From: Rhizobium mongolense USDA 1844
GTDB taxonomy: Bacteria > Pseudomonadota > Alphaproteobacteria > Rhizobiales > Rhizobiaceae
Reading direction: 5' to 3'
Assembly (NCBI RefSeq): GCF_000419765.1
Contig: NZ_ATTQ01000001.1
Coordinates: 62,115 to 126,114 of the forward strand
Length of the DNA stretch: 64,000 nt
Shown here: piece after piece, positions 15,801-24,499 of the stretch
Layout of the letters: every line of letters starts with the position of its first letter
Numbering within the stretch: position 1 is the first letter of the stretch
Program-made: the position numbers and the translations under genes
Notes under the pieces: generated by a model
What the model was told of the DNA's origin: nothing
The model's database searches: none
Seen by the model: only the letters and a program-made list of their open reading frames with translations

Positions 15801-16811
15801 CTATTTTGCCTGCCATGCATACCACCGCTCGCCGATGGCATCCCGGTTTTCTGCCCAATAGCTCATGTCCGCATTGACTTGGCTGGCCGTTTGCTGATCC
15901 GGCAGTGTCTTGGCCGTCTCGGCATCCATCAACTTGGCCGATTCCAGATTGATCGGCGCGTATCCAGTGGCTTTTGCAAGCGCTGCCTGTGGTTCTGCCG
16001 AGGTTGCCAATGCGATGAATTTCATGGCCGCCTCAAGATTCGGAGCGCCTTTCGGAACGACAAGCGAATCCGCGGCGGTAATATTCTGCTCCCAGGAGGT
16101 CTCGGCGTTAACGCCGCTTTTAGCGAGGGCTGTCATGCGGCCGTTCCAGAGGCTTCCGAACGGTGCTTCGGCGGATGCCAGCAGCTGCTGCGACTGGGCG
16201 CCGCCGGACCACCAGATAATCTCCGACTTGATCGTATCGAGCTTCTTGAATGCTCGATCGAGGTCAAGCGGATAGAGCTTGTCGGCGGCAACACCGTCAG
16301 CCAGGAGCGCCGCCTCAATCACACCAGGCGCCGACCATTTATAGAAGGTGCGCTTGCCTGGAAATTTTGCCGTGTCGAACAGATCGGCCCAGGTCTTCGG
16401 GCAAGCAGCAACCGCATCCGCATTGCAGCCGATCACAAAGGAATAGTAGAAGCTGCCGACGGAATAATCCGTTACGAAACGCGGATCGAGCTTGGACTTG
16501 TCGATGACGGAGAAATCCAGCTTCTCAAGCAGTCCGTTCTTGCCTGCCTGCGCGGCATAGTCACCTTCGACATCGACGACGTCCCAGGTTACCTGGTTCG
16601 CCTCGACCATGGCCTTCAGCTTGCCGTAATCAGTGGGGCCATCTTGCACCACTTGCAGTCCGGTCTTTTCCGTATATGAGTTCGCCCAGGCTGCCTTTTG
16701 CGCGTCCTGCGTCGTCCCTCCCCAGCTTGAGAAGACGAGCGTTTCGGCTTTTGCAGGAATGGCTACTGCCATGATTGCCGCCAAGGCCGTGAATGCAATT
16801 GTGTGTTTCAT
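15801..16811 (-). CDS. ABC transporter substrate-binding protein, PotD type
   Basis: The 336-residue periplasmic protein has a signal peptide (MKHTIAFTALAAIMAVAIPAKA) and the PotD/PotF-like fold: ETLVFSSWGGTTQDAQKAAW, WDVVDVEGDYAA, then a PKTWADLFDTAKFPGKRTF segment. It should bind a cationic or zwitterionic amine-like compound. Being in one operon with oxidative catabolic enzymes, its ligand is probably the pathway substrate; a betaine-type molecule such as trigonelline would suit, but this is inference. Confidence 0.85.
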   Translation of the reverse strand: MKHTIAFTALAAIMAVAIPAKAETLVFSSWGGTTQDAQKAAWANSYTEKTGLQVVQDGPTDYGKLKAMVEANQVTWDVVDVEGDYAAQAGKNGLLEKLDFSVIDKSKLDPRFVTDYSVGSFYYSFVIGCNADAVAACPKTWADLFDTAKFPGKRTFYKWSAPGVIEAALLADGVAADKLYPLDLDRAFKKLDTIKSEIIWWSGGAQSQQLLASAEAPFGSLWNGRMTALAKSGVNAETSWEQNITAADSLVVPKGAPNLEAAMKFIALATSAEPQAALAKATGYAPINLESAKLMDAETAKTLPDQQTASQVNADMSYWAENRDAIGERWYAWQAK

Positions 16812-16850
16812 GTTCCCTTTTCCTTGTTTTGGAGTGTCTAATGCGCATTC

Positions 16851-17189
16851 CTATGCCGGCAATCCGTTCCCGCTTTTTGGAGAGAAACTGGTTGCCTTCA
16901 TAATCTTGTTTTCCGCCACTTCGATCAGATCGCGAATTTTCGGCAGAAAGGCCTGCCACTGAGGGTCAGCCATAAGGCGCACGCGCCTTGCCTCACGGTC
17001 GTCCAGGCTCGAGAACGCCCAGATGTGGACAATCTCGTTGATGGTGCCGATCTCCGAATAGAAATAACCGACGAGGTTGCCGAGATGGCTCTTTTGAATG
17101 GCGATCCCCTCCTCTTCTACAACGTTCAGATATTGCGGGATCGCACCGTTCTTCAGTCTGTAAGTCCGGATCTCGTAAAACATCGCCAT
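16851..17189 (-). CDS. NIPSNAP family protein
   Basis: The 112-residue product is a single NIPSNAP ferredoxin-like domain: MAMFYEIRTYRLKNGAIPQY at the N-terminus, then VGYFYSEIGTINEIVHIWAF and the DDREARRVRLMADPQWQAF helix. The molecular role of the family is not settled; in catabolic operons such proteins appear as small accessory subunits. The ATG at 17189 overlaps the aldehyde dehydrogenase stop as TGATG; ATG at 17183 is an alternative. Its place inside the operon suggests a helper of the pathway. Confidence 0.8.
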   Translation of the reverse strand: MAMFYEIRTYRLKNGAIPQYLNVVEEEGIAIQKSHLGNLVGYFYSEIGTINEIVHIWAFSSLDDREARRVRLMADPQWQAFLPKIRDLIEVAENKIMKATSFSPKSGNGLPA

Positions 17190-18652
17190 CACCGCATCAC
17201 GAAAGGATCAGGGATCGGGTCGTCCGAGGTCCTCAGCCAGATCGTTTTTGTCCGAGTGTAGTCGAGCGCTGCGGCCATGCCGCCTTCCCTGCCATGCCCG
17301 GACAGACCGAAGCCACCAAATGGCGCGATCGGCGAGACGGCGCGATAGGTGTTGACCCAGACGATGCCGGCGCGAATGCCCTTCATCAGGCGATGAGCAC
17401 GCGTCAGGTTTTGAGTGAATACGCCAGAGGCAAGCCCGTAATGCGTATCGTTGGCAAGCGCGAGCGCTTCGGCTTCTGTTTCGAACGAGACGACGGACAG
17501 AACCGGACCGAAGAATTCGTTGACCAGCGAAGGGGAATTGACGCCGTCGCAGTCAAGAATTGTCGGCGGGAAGTAATAGCCCTCACCGCCGGGCCTGTGG
17601 CCGCCGGTGACAAGGCGGGCACCGCTTTGAACGGACTTGTCGACGAGCGCTGCTATGTGCTCCTGCTGGCGCCGTGTTGCAAGCGGACCGACCTCGGTCG
17701 CCATGTCCAACGGCGCACCGATAACGATCGCCTCAGCCTTGCCCTTCAAGAGGGTCAGGAACTCCTCCTTGACCCGCCGCTCGACAATCAGGCGCGAACC
17801 GGCGACACAACTTTGACCGGTCGCAGCAAAGATGCCTGCGACCTGAGCATTGGCAGCACTCCCAAGGTCGGCGTCGGCGAAAACGATGAAGGGTGACTTG
17901 CCGCCCAGTTCGAGCGACGTGGAGGCAAGGTTCTCCGCCGAGTTTCGCACGATATGACGCGCCGTTTCGGGGCCACCGGTGAAGGCAACATGCGCGACCT
18001 TGGGATGGCGGCTGAGTGCTGCCCCGCAGGATGCGCCAAAGCCGGTGATGATATTGACGACGCCCGCAGGAAAGCCTGCCTCGTGAATGAGGCGCGCAAA
18101 TTCCAGAAGCGGCGCCGGCCCGTCTTCCGAGGCCTTGACGACCATCGTGCAGCCGGCCGCAAGAGCCGGCCCGATTTTGACGGCAGACAGGAACAGCTGG
18201 CTATTCCAGGGCACGACCATCGCAACGACACCGATCGGCTCACGGCGAAGCCAGACATCCATGTCAGGTTTGTCGATGGGAAGATAGGATCCTTCAATCT
18301 TGTCGGCGATGCCCGCGTAATAGCGATAGTAGTCCGCGACATAGGCGATCTGGGCCGACGTTTCCCGGATGATCTTTCCGGTGTCGCGAGTCTCGAGCTC
18401 TGCCAGCTTCTGTGCGTTGGCTGCGACCAGATCAGCGAGCCGGTAGATGAGCTTGCCGCGTTGCGTGGCCGTCATCTTTGACCAGGCCCCGTCATAGAGT
18501 GCCTGTTCAGCGGCGTTGACCGCCCGATCCACATCACCCTCGCGCGCTTCCGGCAAGTCAGCCCATTCCTTCCCGGAGGCCGGATCAACGCTTGGGAAGC
18601 GTGCTTCACCGTCTAGGAATTGACCATCGATATAATACTGGAAACGCTGCAT
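17189..18652 (-). CDS. Aldehyde dehydrogenase (NAD(P)+ dependent)
   Basis: The 487-residue enzyme is a full-length ALDH-superfamily protein that oxidises an aldehyde to a carboxylate. Visible landmarks are the catalytic Glu segment ELGGKSPFIVF, the nucleophile Cys in GQSCVAGSRLIVE, the cofactor-site sequence VPWNSQLFLS, and the EFFGPVLSV motif. The ATG at 18652 has GGAG eight bases upstream; a GTG nine bases earlier would overlap the monooxygenase stop. In a trigonelline-like route it would oxidise the ring-opened aldehyde/lactol, but it could equally be a succinate-semialdehyde dehydrogenase. Confidence 0.88.
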   Translation of the reverse strand: MQRFQYYIDGQFLDGEARFPSVDPASGKEWADLPEAREGDVDRAVNAAEQALYDGAWSKMTATQRGKLIYRLADLVAANAQKLAELETRDTGKIIRETSAQIAYVADYYRYYAGIADKIEGSYLPIDKPDMDVWLRREPIGVVAMVVPWNSQLFLSAVKIGPALAAGCTMVVKASEDGPAPLLEFARLIHEAGFPAGVVNIITGFGASCGAALSRHPKVAHVAFTGGPETARHIVRNSAENLASTSLELGGKSPFIVFADADLGSAANAQVAGIFAATGQSCVAGSRLIVERRVKEEFLTLLKGKAEAIVIGAPLDMATEVGPLATRRQQEHIAALVDKSVQSGARLVTGGHRPGGEGYYFPPTILDCDGVNSPSLVNEFFGPVLSVVSFETEAEALALANDTHYGLASGVFTQNLTRAHRLMKGIRAGIVWVNTYRAVSPIAPFGGFGLSGHGREGGMAAALDYTRTKTIWLRTSDDPIPDPFVMR

Positions 18653-18657
18653 AGGCT

Positions 18658-19698
18658 TCACTCCGCAAATGCCGGCATCACTTCGGCGATAAAGCGCTGA
18701 AGCGATGCTTTCTTGCGCTCGAAGCTCATGCCCGTATCGATCCAGAAGGAATATTCGTCATAACCCATGGCCTCATAGGTCTTGAGGCGCGAGATTACGG
18801 TTTGTGGACTTCCCACAACGTTGTTGGTGCGCATGACGGCGTCCGACAGCATCACGTTCGATCGAATATCTCCGTCCGGAATGCGTTCAATCAGGCCCTG
18901 CGTGATCGGCTTTTCGTTTTTGAACCAGGCAAAGAAATAATTGTAGTAGACGCTCAGTTCGTGGGCAGCCTGGGCGATATCCTCCTCGGTGGAACCGACA
19001 TAGGTGTGCCGAAGCAGCATGATCTTAGGCCGGTCCATATCCGGGTTCGTGGCACAGGCATCGTTGAAGCGACCCATTAGTGTCTGGACTTCGTCATCAC
19101 CCTGCCAAAGCGGGGTGACCTGGACGTTGCAGCCGTTGGCGACAGCGAATTCGTGGGAATTCGGATCGCGCGCCGCGACCCAGATCGGCGGATTCGGTTG
19201 CTGCAGCGGTTTCGGCGCCGACGTGGTTGACGGAAACTTGTAGAACTCGCCGTCGTGGGCGTAGTCACCCTTCCAAATACCTTTCACAGCCGGAATGAGC
19301 TCGCGCATGCGCTGGCCGGCGGCCCAGGCATCCAGACCGGGAAGCAGACGCTCGTATTCGAACGAATAAGCGCCACGGGCAATCCCGATATCGAGCCTGC
19401 CGTCGCAGATGATGTCGGTCATGGCTGCCTCGCCGGCAAGCTTGAGCGGATGCCAGAAGGGTGCGATCACCGTTCCTGTGCCTAATCTCACTCGCGACGT
19501 CCGACGCGCCAGGTCAGCGATGGTCACGAAGGGATTAGGCGCGATGGTGAAATCCATGCCGTGATGCTCGCCCGTCCAAATCGCATGCATGCCACCCTTG
19601 TCAGCGATCTCGCAGAGAGCCACGAACTCGTCATACAGGCCTTTGTGACTCTGGCTTGCGTCGAGGCGTTCCATGTGGACGAAGAGAGAAAACTTCAT
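18658..19698 (-). CDS. Luciferase-like (LLM class) flavin-dependent monooxygenase
   Basis: The 346-residue protein is a bacterial-luciferase-type TIM barrel that uses reduced flavin and O2. It reads MKFSLFVHMERLDASQSHKG, GEHHGMDFTIAPNPFVTIAD and RVRLGTGTVIAPFWHPLKLA (all typical of the barrel), then GRLDIGIARGAYSFEYERL. It overlaps the flavin reductase stop by four bases, so oxygenase and reductase are made together as a two-component system. With the hydrolase and aldehyde dehydrogenase beside it, ring cleavage or C-N bond oxidation of an N-heterocycle is plausible. In A. baylyi the comparable two-component oxygenase cleaves the trigonelline ring. Confidence 0.88.
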   Translation of the reverse strand: MKFSLFVHMERLDASQSHKGLYDEFVALCEIADKGGMHAIWTGEHHGMDFTIAPNPFVTIADLARRTSRVRLGTGTVIAPFWHPLKLAGEAAMTDIICDGRLDIGIARGAYSFEYERLLPGLDAWAAGQRMRELIPAVKGIWKGDYAHDGEFYKFPSTTSAPKPLQQPNPPIWVAARDPNSHEFAVANGCNVQVTPLWQGDDEVQTLMGRFNDACATNPDMDRPKIMLLRHTYVGSTEEDIAQAAHELSVYYNYFFAWFKNEKPITQGLIERIPDGDIRSNVMLSDAVMRTNNVVGSPQTVISRLKTYEAMGYDEYSFWIDTGMSFERKKASLQRFIAEVMPAFAE

Positions 19699-20630
19699 GC
19701 TTGTGCCACCTTCGCTGCAACCGGGCGGACCGTACCAACAGACTCATCCCCGAAATAAACCCCGAAATTGCCGATCGAACTCTCCAGTGCAAAACGCGCG
19801 ATGATATCGGCCGTCGAACTTGTCTTGAATTGCTCGGCAGTGAGTGTTTTGGGCTTCAGGAATCGTCCAGCGGCCGGATCGCCTTCCGATGCAAAGGCAC
19901 GGTAGACTATGTGCTGCTTTCCCTCGCTCTTGTCTTCATAGACCGAATACAGGAAACCGATCGTAACCTTCAGCCCGGTCAGATCTTCAAGATAATCTCG
20001 CAGAATTTCGGTCGGGCTGCCTTCCTTGCCGTCGCAGCCCGGCAGCGAGAGCATGTCATCGCCGAGAAGGAGAACATCGCCGTCGCGCTCCAGAACGGCA
20101 CCGAGCTCAATATTGCCTTCCGCTGCGGCAGAAACGGCCCGGCTTGCAAGGATTGGAGTGAAGTAACCGCCGCGGGCATAGCCCAATCCGTTGCGGCCGG
20201 TATTCTCGAAGGCCGTGATGCGCCCCATCAGGATAACGTGGTCGCCAGCTTCCACCATCTTTTCCATGGCGCACTCGAACCACGCCGCGACATTTGCGAA
20301 TATTGGACTGCCGGCCTTGCCTTCAGACCATTCGACTGCGGCGAAACGGTCCTCGACTGGCCGCGCAAAGGTGTTCGACACATCTTTCTGACTTTCCGAG
20401 AGGACGTTGATTGCAAAGTGCTTCGCACCCGTCATCGTCGCATAGTTGCGTGAGGTCTTTGCCAAGCAGACAAGCAGGAGAGGCGGATCGAGGGACACCG
20501 ACGTAAATGAGTTAGCTGTAAAGCCGATCGGCCGGTCGTCGCAATCGCGGGTGGTCACGACCGTTACACCGGTCGGAAAAGCGCCGAAGGCGTCTCTCAG
20601 TGCGCGTGGATCGATGGACTCTGGCGTCAT
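19695..20630 (-). CDS. Flavin reductase with C-terminal extension
   Basis: The first 165 residues form a flavin reductase-like (FMN-binding split barrel) domain: LRDAFGAFPTGVTVVTTRD, RPIGFTANSFTSVSLDPPL, HFAINVLSESQKDVSNTFA and the closing DHVILMGRITAFE. About 145 more residues follow (from LGYARGGYF on), of unclear fold; short family members stop before this. It should supply reduced flavin to the neighbouring luciferase-like oxygenase. Start and stop overlap both neighbours by four bases. The C-terminal extension might regulate reductase activity by effector binding, which is inference. Confidence 0.85.
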   Translation of the reverse strand: MTPESIDPRALRDAFGAFPTGVTVVTTRDCDDRPIGFTANSFTSVSLDPPLLLVCLAKTSRNYATMTGAKHFAINVLSESQKDVSNTFARPVEDRFAAVEWSEGKAGSPIFANVAAWFECAMEKMVEAGDHVILMGRITAFENTGRNGLGYARGGYFTPILASRAVSAAAEGNIELGAVLERDGDVLLLGDDMLSLPGCDGKEGSPTEILRDYLEDLTGLKVTIGFLYSVYEDKSEGKQHIVYRAFASEGDPAAGRFLKPKTLTAEQFKTSSTADIIARFALESSIGNFGVYFGDESVGTVRPVAAKVAQA

Positions 20631-21424
20631 CTCGGCTCCTCCTCTCGATGTTCAAGCCATTCCGCAAGCAGCCTGTTCACGGTATGAGGCGCGGTGAGAT
20701 TAACCATGTGCCGATGCCCGTCGACGATACGAGCCCAGCCATTTTGGGTCATCGCCGCCATCTGCGTCGCCATTTCCGGTGTCGAATTGGGATCGTCGGA
20801 GCCTGTCAAGAACAAAGCCGGGCAGCGGACATCTCGCCAGCGTTCCGCATAGGTATCGTCGCCACCGGCAAAGGCGCAATAGGCGATAGCGTAACCCTCG
20901 GGATCGACCATGCCCAGCCAGCCACGCGTGAGATCACGCGCGGAAAGGCTATTGTCATCGTCGCCGAACCAACGTTTCAGCGGGCCATCACGGTCGACGC
21001 CGTTGGCGCGGATCGCGGCTGCGCGAGACATGACCGCTGCTTTCGCCTCGGGATTGCGGCGATAGACGCCGTTAAGATATGCGACCCGCCGGATCCGCCT
21101 GCCGAAGGTAGCAGCAGCTCCACCGGAGATCAGAGCTCCCATGGAGTGGCCGGCAACATTGGCGGCATCGATGTTCAACTCGTCGAGAAACCGGCCGAAC
21201 CAGGCAACGAAGTCCTCAAGTTTGCTTCCAGTCGGCAACTTGGCGCTTTCTCCATGTCCAGGCATGTCCACGGCGACGACACGATGCGTCTTTGCAAACA
21301 TCGCGATCTGCGGGGCCCAAGCCTCGACCCGCATGCCGACACCATGGATCAGAACCAACGGTTCGCCTTCACCGGCCTCGAAGTATGAGACGCCGTTGAT
21401 GGTGTGCTGGCGCTGGAAGTGCAT
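20627..21424 (-). CDS. Alpha/beta hydrolase
   Basis: The 265-residue enzyme has the alpha/beta-hydrolase fold with the oxyanion motif LVLIHGVGMR, the nucleophile elbow GHSMGALISGG, an acid in LFLTGSDDPNSTPE and the catalytic His in DGHRHMVNLTAP. It would cleave an amide, ester or C-C bond of a pathway intermediate; in a trigonelline-like route this is the step that frees methylamine, formate and CO2. The start MHFQRQHTINGVSYF has GAGG upstream; an earlier ATG adds 13 residues. It overlaps the flavin reductase gene by four bases. Confidence 0.85.
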   Translation of the reverse strand: MHFQRQHTINGVSYFEAGEGEPLVLIHGVGMRVEAWAPQIAMFAKTHRVVAVDMPGHGESAKLPTGSKLEDFVAWFGRFLDELNIDAANVAGHSMGALISGGAAATFGRRIRRVAYLNGVYRRNPEAKAAVMSRAAAIRANGVDRDGPLKRWFGDDDNSLSARDLTRGWLGMVDPEGYAIAYCAFAGGDDTYAERWRDVRCPALFLTGSDDPNSTPEMATQMAAMTQNGWARIVDGHRHMVNLTAPHTVNRLLAEWLEHREEEPR

Positions 21425-21481
21425 CGATGCCTCTTCCGACGATGTGGAGTGTCTCGTTTGCATGGCGCCAGCTGACCTTTC

Positions 21482-22084
21482 TTAAACGCCTGCAGGATTG
21501 GTGACGTCGTGGCCAAGATCCTTGAGGTCTTGATAGCGGTCGCCGATGCGATGATGCGGACGCCCCCCAACGGACGCACCCAGGGCTACGACGATCTCGT
21601 CGGCGGCCGGGGCATCAGGAATGGCTGTCTGAATGGTTAGGTAATGCGAACGGCGGCCCTCGTCGTTCTTGTCCATCAGCGGGATCATGATCGGCGCATT
21701 GGCCGGGCCACGGGTATTGCAGAAGGCAAGATAAGACTTGGCACCGACGGCATTGCGGTAGTGATTGCCAAAACGCAGTGTGTGGATCAGCGCTGAAGCG
21801 TGTTCGATTTCACCGTCGAGACCGACGACCGCGGCTTTGCCATAACCTTCGACGGCTTCGCCCGAACCAACGGCTTCGATGATCATGCGAGTCAGCAATT
21901 CTCCGAGCACAGGGGCGCCCGCATGGATTTCCGGCTTAAGGTCCTCGACAAAGCCTTTGCCTGCCCATGGGTTCTTAACCACCGCGAAAGCCGAATACAG
22001 TTTCAGCGGCAGCGGCGCGGCTTTTTCGCCTTCGATCAAGGTAGTTTCAACTTGCAACAGCGTCTTGCGAATCTGGATGCTCAT
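21482..22084 (-). CDS. Amino acid synthesis family protein (DUF1185)
   Basis: The 200-residue product matches the DUF1185 (Amino_synth) family: MSIQIRKTLLQVETTLIEGE, AVVKNPWAGKGFVEDLKP, EGYGKAAVVGLDGEIEHAS, then AKSYLAFCNTRGPANAPIMI and ALGASVGGRPHHRIGDRYQD. The family name comes from weak associations, and the biochemical function is unknown to me. It is the first gene of the operon, directly behind the palindromic operator at 22110. The published trigonelline pathway needs a conserved hypothetical helper protein, and this or the NIPSNAP protein could be it. Confidence 0.82.
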   Translation of the reverse strand: MSIQIRKTLLQVETTLIEGEKAAPLPLKLYSAFAVVKNPWAGKGFVEDLKPEIHAGAPVLGELLTRMIIEAVGSGEAVEGYGKAAVVGLDGEIEHASALIHTLRFGNHYRNAVGAKSYLAFCNTRGPANAPIMIPLMDKNDEGRRSHYLTIQTAIPDAPAADEIVVALGASVGGRPHHRIGDRYQDLKDLGHDVTNPAGV

Positions 22085-22109
22085 GCGACGTCCTCAGCTA
22101 CATATGGTG

Positions 22110-22125
22110 TTATGGTATGCCATAA
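22110..22125. promoter_or_regulatory. GntR-type operator upstream of the catabolic operon
   Basis: TTATGG-TATG-CCATAA is a perfect inverted repeat with 6-bp arms, 26 bases before the DUF1185 start. A near copy, TTATGG-CGTA-CCAAAT, lies upstream of the GntR gene at 23458. Such short palindromes suit GntR-FCD dimers. Confidence 0.6.
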
Positions 22126-22695
22126 TATTAATTCGTCAATAGCCTTATTCGGAACAAGCGGCTGCGGCGCTTCTTCAGTAGATTTTGTATCCCGATCAGT
22201 TACTTAGAGAATTCTTGCTCGATCCCGCCCCCACCTTGCGAGGCCATAGAGGCGAACCATTCCGTCTCGTTCAGAGCCTAATTTTTGCTCCTCGGCGCGT
22301 CTCCATCCGATCTCGCAAGCCGCTTGTTTCGCGAACTCCACATGATTGTCACTGAGAGCTTCGGACGGGACACGAAGACCCGCCAAGCAGTCATTTCGAG
22401 ACGTTCAAGGAGAATCTCGACGACCATTGCTGTTGATGAGGTGACAAAGTGGCGATGACTGCGTGAACGCACTTTGCAACAATCGCCACACGGTAACGGC
22501 TCCGACCGCGCTCATTCTGACGCGCGTATTCGCCGATGGACCTGATTTTTGGCCGAATGTGCAGCTCCGCACCGATTTGTGGGAAGCAATGTACTATTTG
22601 AGCGAATAGAACACGCCAAACCTCTTGCTTCCGCGACGTGAGTAAGCAGCAGCGCCCGGCAATGACCGCTGTGCTTCACGTCAACGACGAAGATG
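22126..22695. other. 570-base gap between operon operator and gntR
   Basis: No intact gene is visible. The gap contains a possible frameshifted small gene (22204-22427, listed separately). The rest looks non-coding. Confidence 0.4.
22204..22427 (-). pseudogene. Possible frameshifted small gene
   Basis: Two overlapping frames read as one small protein if a shift is allowed near 22370: MVVEILLERLEMTAWRVFV in one frame, then PSEALSDNHVEFAKQAACEI and GWRRAEEQKLGSERDGMVRL in the next, ending RDRARIL. The residue composition is protein-like, but I do not recognise the family and there is no clear ribosome binding site. Confidence 0.25.
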
Positions 22696-23391
22696 TCAGA
22701 CAGCCGGCGATTGGGCAGAAATCACGGCCTCGGCGATGGCTGCCGCACTTGTTACATGGTCCATCGCAGCGCGATAGGCGCCTTCACCATCGCCTCGCCT
22801 GATCGCCTCGATGATCCGCTCCATCTGTGCGGGACCCTCGACGTTGCGGTTATCCGTCTTGATCGTCATCGAGCGGAGATGATTGATCCTGACAGTCAGA
22901 AGATTGACAATACCCCAGGCAACGTGGCGATCGACCTTGCTGAAGAGCACCTGGTAAAAGGCCGAGGTACTGGCCAGCACGCCCGGCATGTCTTTTTTGC
23001 GGTAACAGTGGCGAATATCATCCAGCGCCCCCTCGAGCGCTTCAACGATTGTAGAATCGCGACGCTCGGCGCACAGGCGCGCCGCCATGCCCTCTAGCGC
23101 CCCGCGTATTTCATAGATTTGTCGCGCTTCATCAGCATCGAGCCGGGCTACGATCGGGCCCTTGTTTGGAAGATTTGCAACAAGGCCTTCCGACTCAAGA
23201 TGCCGTAGCACCTCGCGAACAATCGTCCGACTGACGCCAAGCTGGGCGCAGAGATCGCGCTCCACCAGACGATCGCCGGGCATGAAATGACCGCTGTCGA
23301 TTGCCTCGCGAACCTTGTCCAGCGCCAGTTCGCGCAGGGTTTTCGCGGGCCGTTCCACTTTGATCGTCGAATCTTTCAAACCAATCGCCAT
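22696..23391 (-). CDS. GntR family regulator, FCD subfamily
   Basis: The 231-residue protein has a winged helix (LRELALDKVREAIDSGHFMP, CAQLGVSRTIVREVLRHLES) and an FCD domain (ARQIYEIRGALEGMAARL; TSAFYQVLFSKVDRHV). The start MAIGLKDSTIKVERP has GAGG seven bases upstream; the longer frame adds 20 unsupported residues. It lies upstream of the large catabolic operon on the same strand. Matching palindromes before both transcription units point to control of the operon and of itself. The inducer is likely a carboxylate intermediate, by analogy with other FCD proteins. Confidence 0.85.
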   Translation of the reverse strand: MAIGLKDSTIKVERPAKTLRELALDKVREAIDSGHFMPGDRLVERDLCAQLGVSRTIVREVLRHLESEGLVANLPNKGPIVARLDADEARQIYEIRGALEGMAARLCAERRDSTIVEALEGALDDIRHCYRKKDMPGVLASTSAFYQVLFSKVDRHVAWGIVNLLTVRINHLRSMTIKTDNRNVEGPAQMERIIEAIRRGDGEGAYRAAMDHVTSAAAIAEAVISAQSPAV

Positions 23392-23457
23392 TGTCCGCCT
23401 CTGTCTTGATATGCCATGCTCGCCGGCGTCGCCCGGAATTGAACCGACCACACCATA

Positions 23458-23473
23458 TTATGGCGTACCAAAT
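23458..23473. promoter_or_regulatory. Second copy of the GntR-type operator
   Basis: TTATGG-CGTA-CCAAAT, about 67 bases upstream of the gntR start, matches the arm sequence and spacing of the operator at 22110 with one mismatch in the core arms. It suggests autoregulation. Confidence 0.5.
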
Positions 23474-23533
23474 ACTTATCGACAGGGTCGGGCGATTGCA
23501 ACTGGCGGCGCAGTTATTCGCGCACGCTGCATT

Positions 23534-24418
23534 TTACCCCATGCGCTCGGACGCGTAGCTCCCCGGGCTTGGCGGAAAGACGATGGTGCGGTTGCCGTTG
23601 ATGAAGGTGCGGCGATGGATATGCGCGTGTATGGCGCGCGCCAGAACCTGCGCCTCGACGTCGCGGCCCAGCGAAACATAGTCTTCAGGGCTCTGGGCAT
23701 GGGTGACGCGCACCGTGTCCTGTTCGATGATTGGGCCTTCATCGAGGTCTGCGGTGACGTAATGAGCCGTCGCGCCGATCAGCTTTACGCCGCGACCGTA
23801 GGCCTGCTTGTACGGATTGGCGCCCTTGAAGCTCGGCAGGAAGGAGTGGTGGATATTGATGATCTTGCCCGACATCTCGGTGCACATGCGATCAGAAAGG
23901 ATCTGCATGTAGCGTGCGAGCACGATGAGTTCGGTGCCGGTTCCTTCCACCAGGTCCATGATCCTGGCTTCCGCCTGCGGCTTGTTCTCCCTGGTCACCG
24001 GAATATGGTGGAACGGTATATCATGATTGACCACCACCTTCTGGTAATCGAAATGATTGGAGACGACGCCGACAATATCGATCGGCAGCGCGCCAATTTT
24101 CCAGCGATAGAGAAGATCGTTGAGGCAATGGCCAAAGCGCGAGACCATCAGCATGACCTTCATGCGGCGCGCCCCATCGTGGATCTTAGCTTCCATCCCG
24201 AACTTTGCGGCGATCGGCTTTAGACCTTCGGTAAGCTCCGCAAGACCGAGGCCCGCTTCAGACAGGAAGCTGACACGCATGAAGAAAAGACCGGTATCGA
24301 GGTCGTCAAATTGCGACGAGTCGATGATGTTGCAGCCGGCGTCCGCCAGGTAACCGGACAAGGCGGCCACGATGCCGCGCGTTGATTTGCACGTGACCGT
24401 CAGGATGAATTGCGTCAT
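23534..24418 (-). CDS. purU: Formyltetrahydrofolate deformylase
   Basis: The 294-residue enzyme hydrolyses 10-formyl-THF to formate and THF. It has the usual order: an N-terminal ACT domain (MTQFILTVTCKSTRGIVAAL) and a formyltransferase-like catalytic domain with VSNHFDYQ, the catalytic HHSFLPSFKGANPYKQAY and the Asp in ADLDEGPIIEQD. The start is the ATG at 24418; a longer frame adds 11 residues without support. It sits 81 bases after gmaS on the same strand. Beside the methylamine genes it would drain C1 units released as methylene- or formyl-THF into formate. Confidence 0.92.
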   Translation of the reverse strand: MTQFILTVTCKSTRGIVAALSGYLADAGCNIIDSSQFDDLDTGLFFMRVSFLSEAGLGLAELTEGLKPIAAKFGMEAKIHDGARRMKVMLMVSRFGHCLNDLLYRWKIGALPIDIVGVVSNHFDYQKVVVNHDIPFHHIPVTRENKPQAEARIMDLVEGTGTELIVLARYMQILSDRMCTEMSGKIINIHHSFLPSFKGANPYKQAYGRGVKLIGATAHYVTADLDEGPIIEQDTVRVTHAQSPEDYVSLGRDVEAQVLARAIHAHIHRRTFINGNRTIVFPPSPGSYASERMG

Positions 24419-24499
24419 GGCAGGCTCTCTTGGCAGTGATGTCAAAAACACAGCAGTGCACAGCGCGGAGGAAGGCCACGAAGGGCAGCGGGGAAAAGA

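Noticed and set aside
17189..22084. Reading the oxygenase/reductase/hydrolase group as a Rut-type pyrimidine pathway
   Set aside because: RutA-, RutF- and RutD-like families are superficially present, but there is no RutB- or RutC-like gene. The aldehyde dehydrogenase, DUF1185, NIPSNAP and PotABCD-type transporter do not fit that operon.
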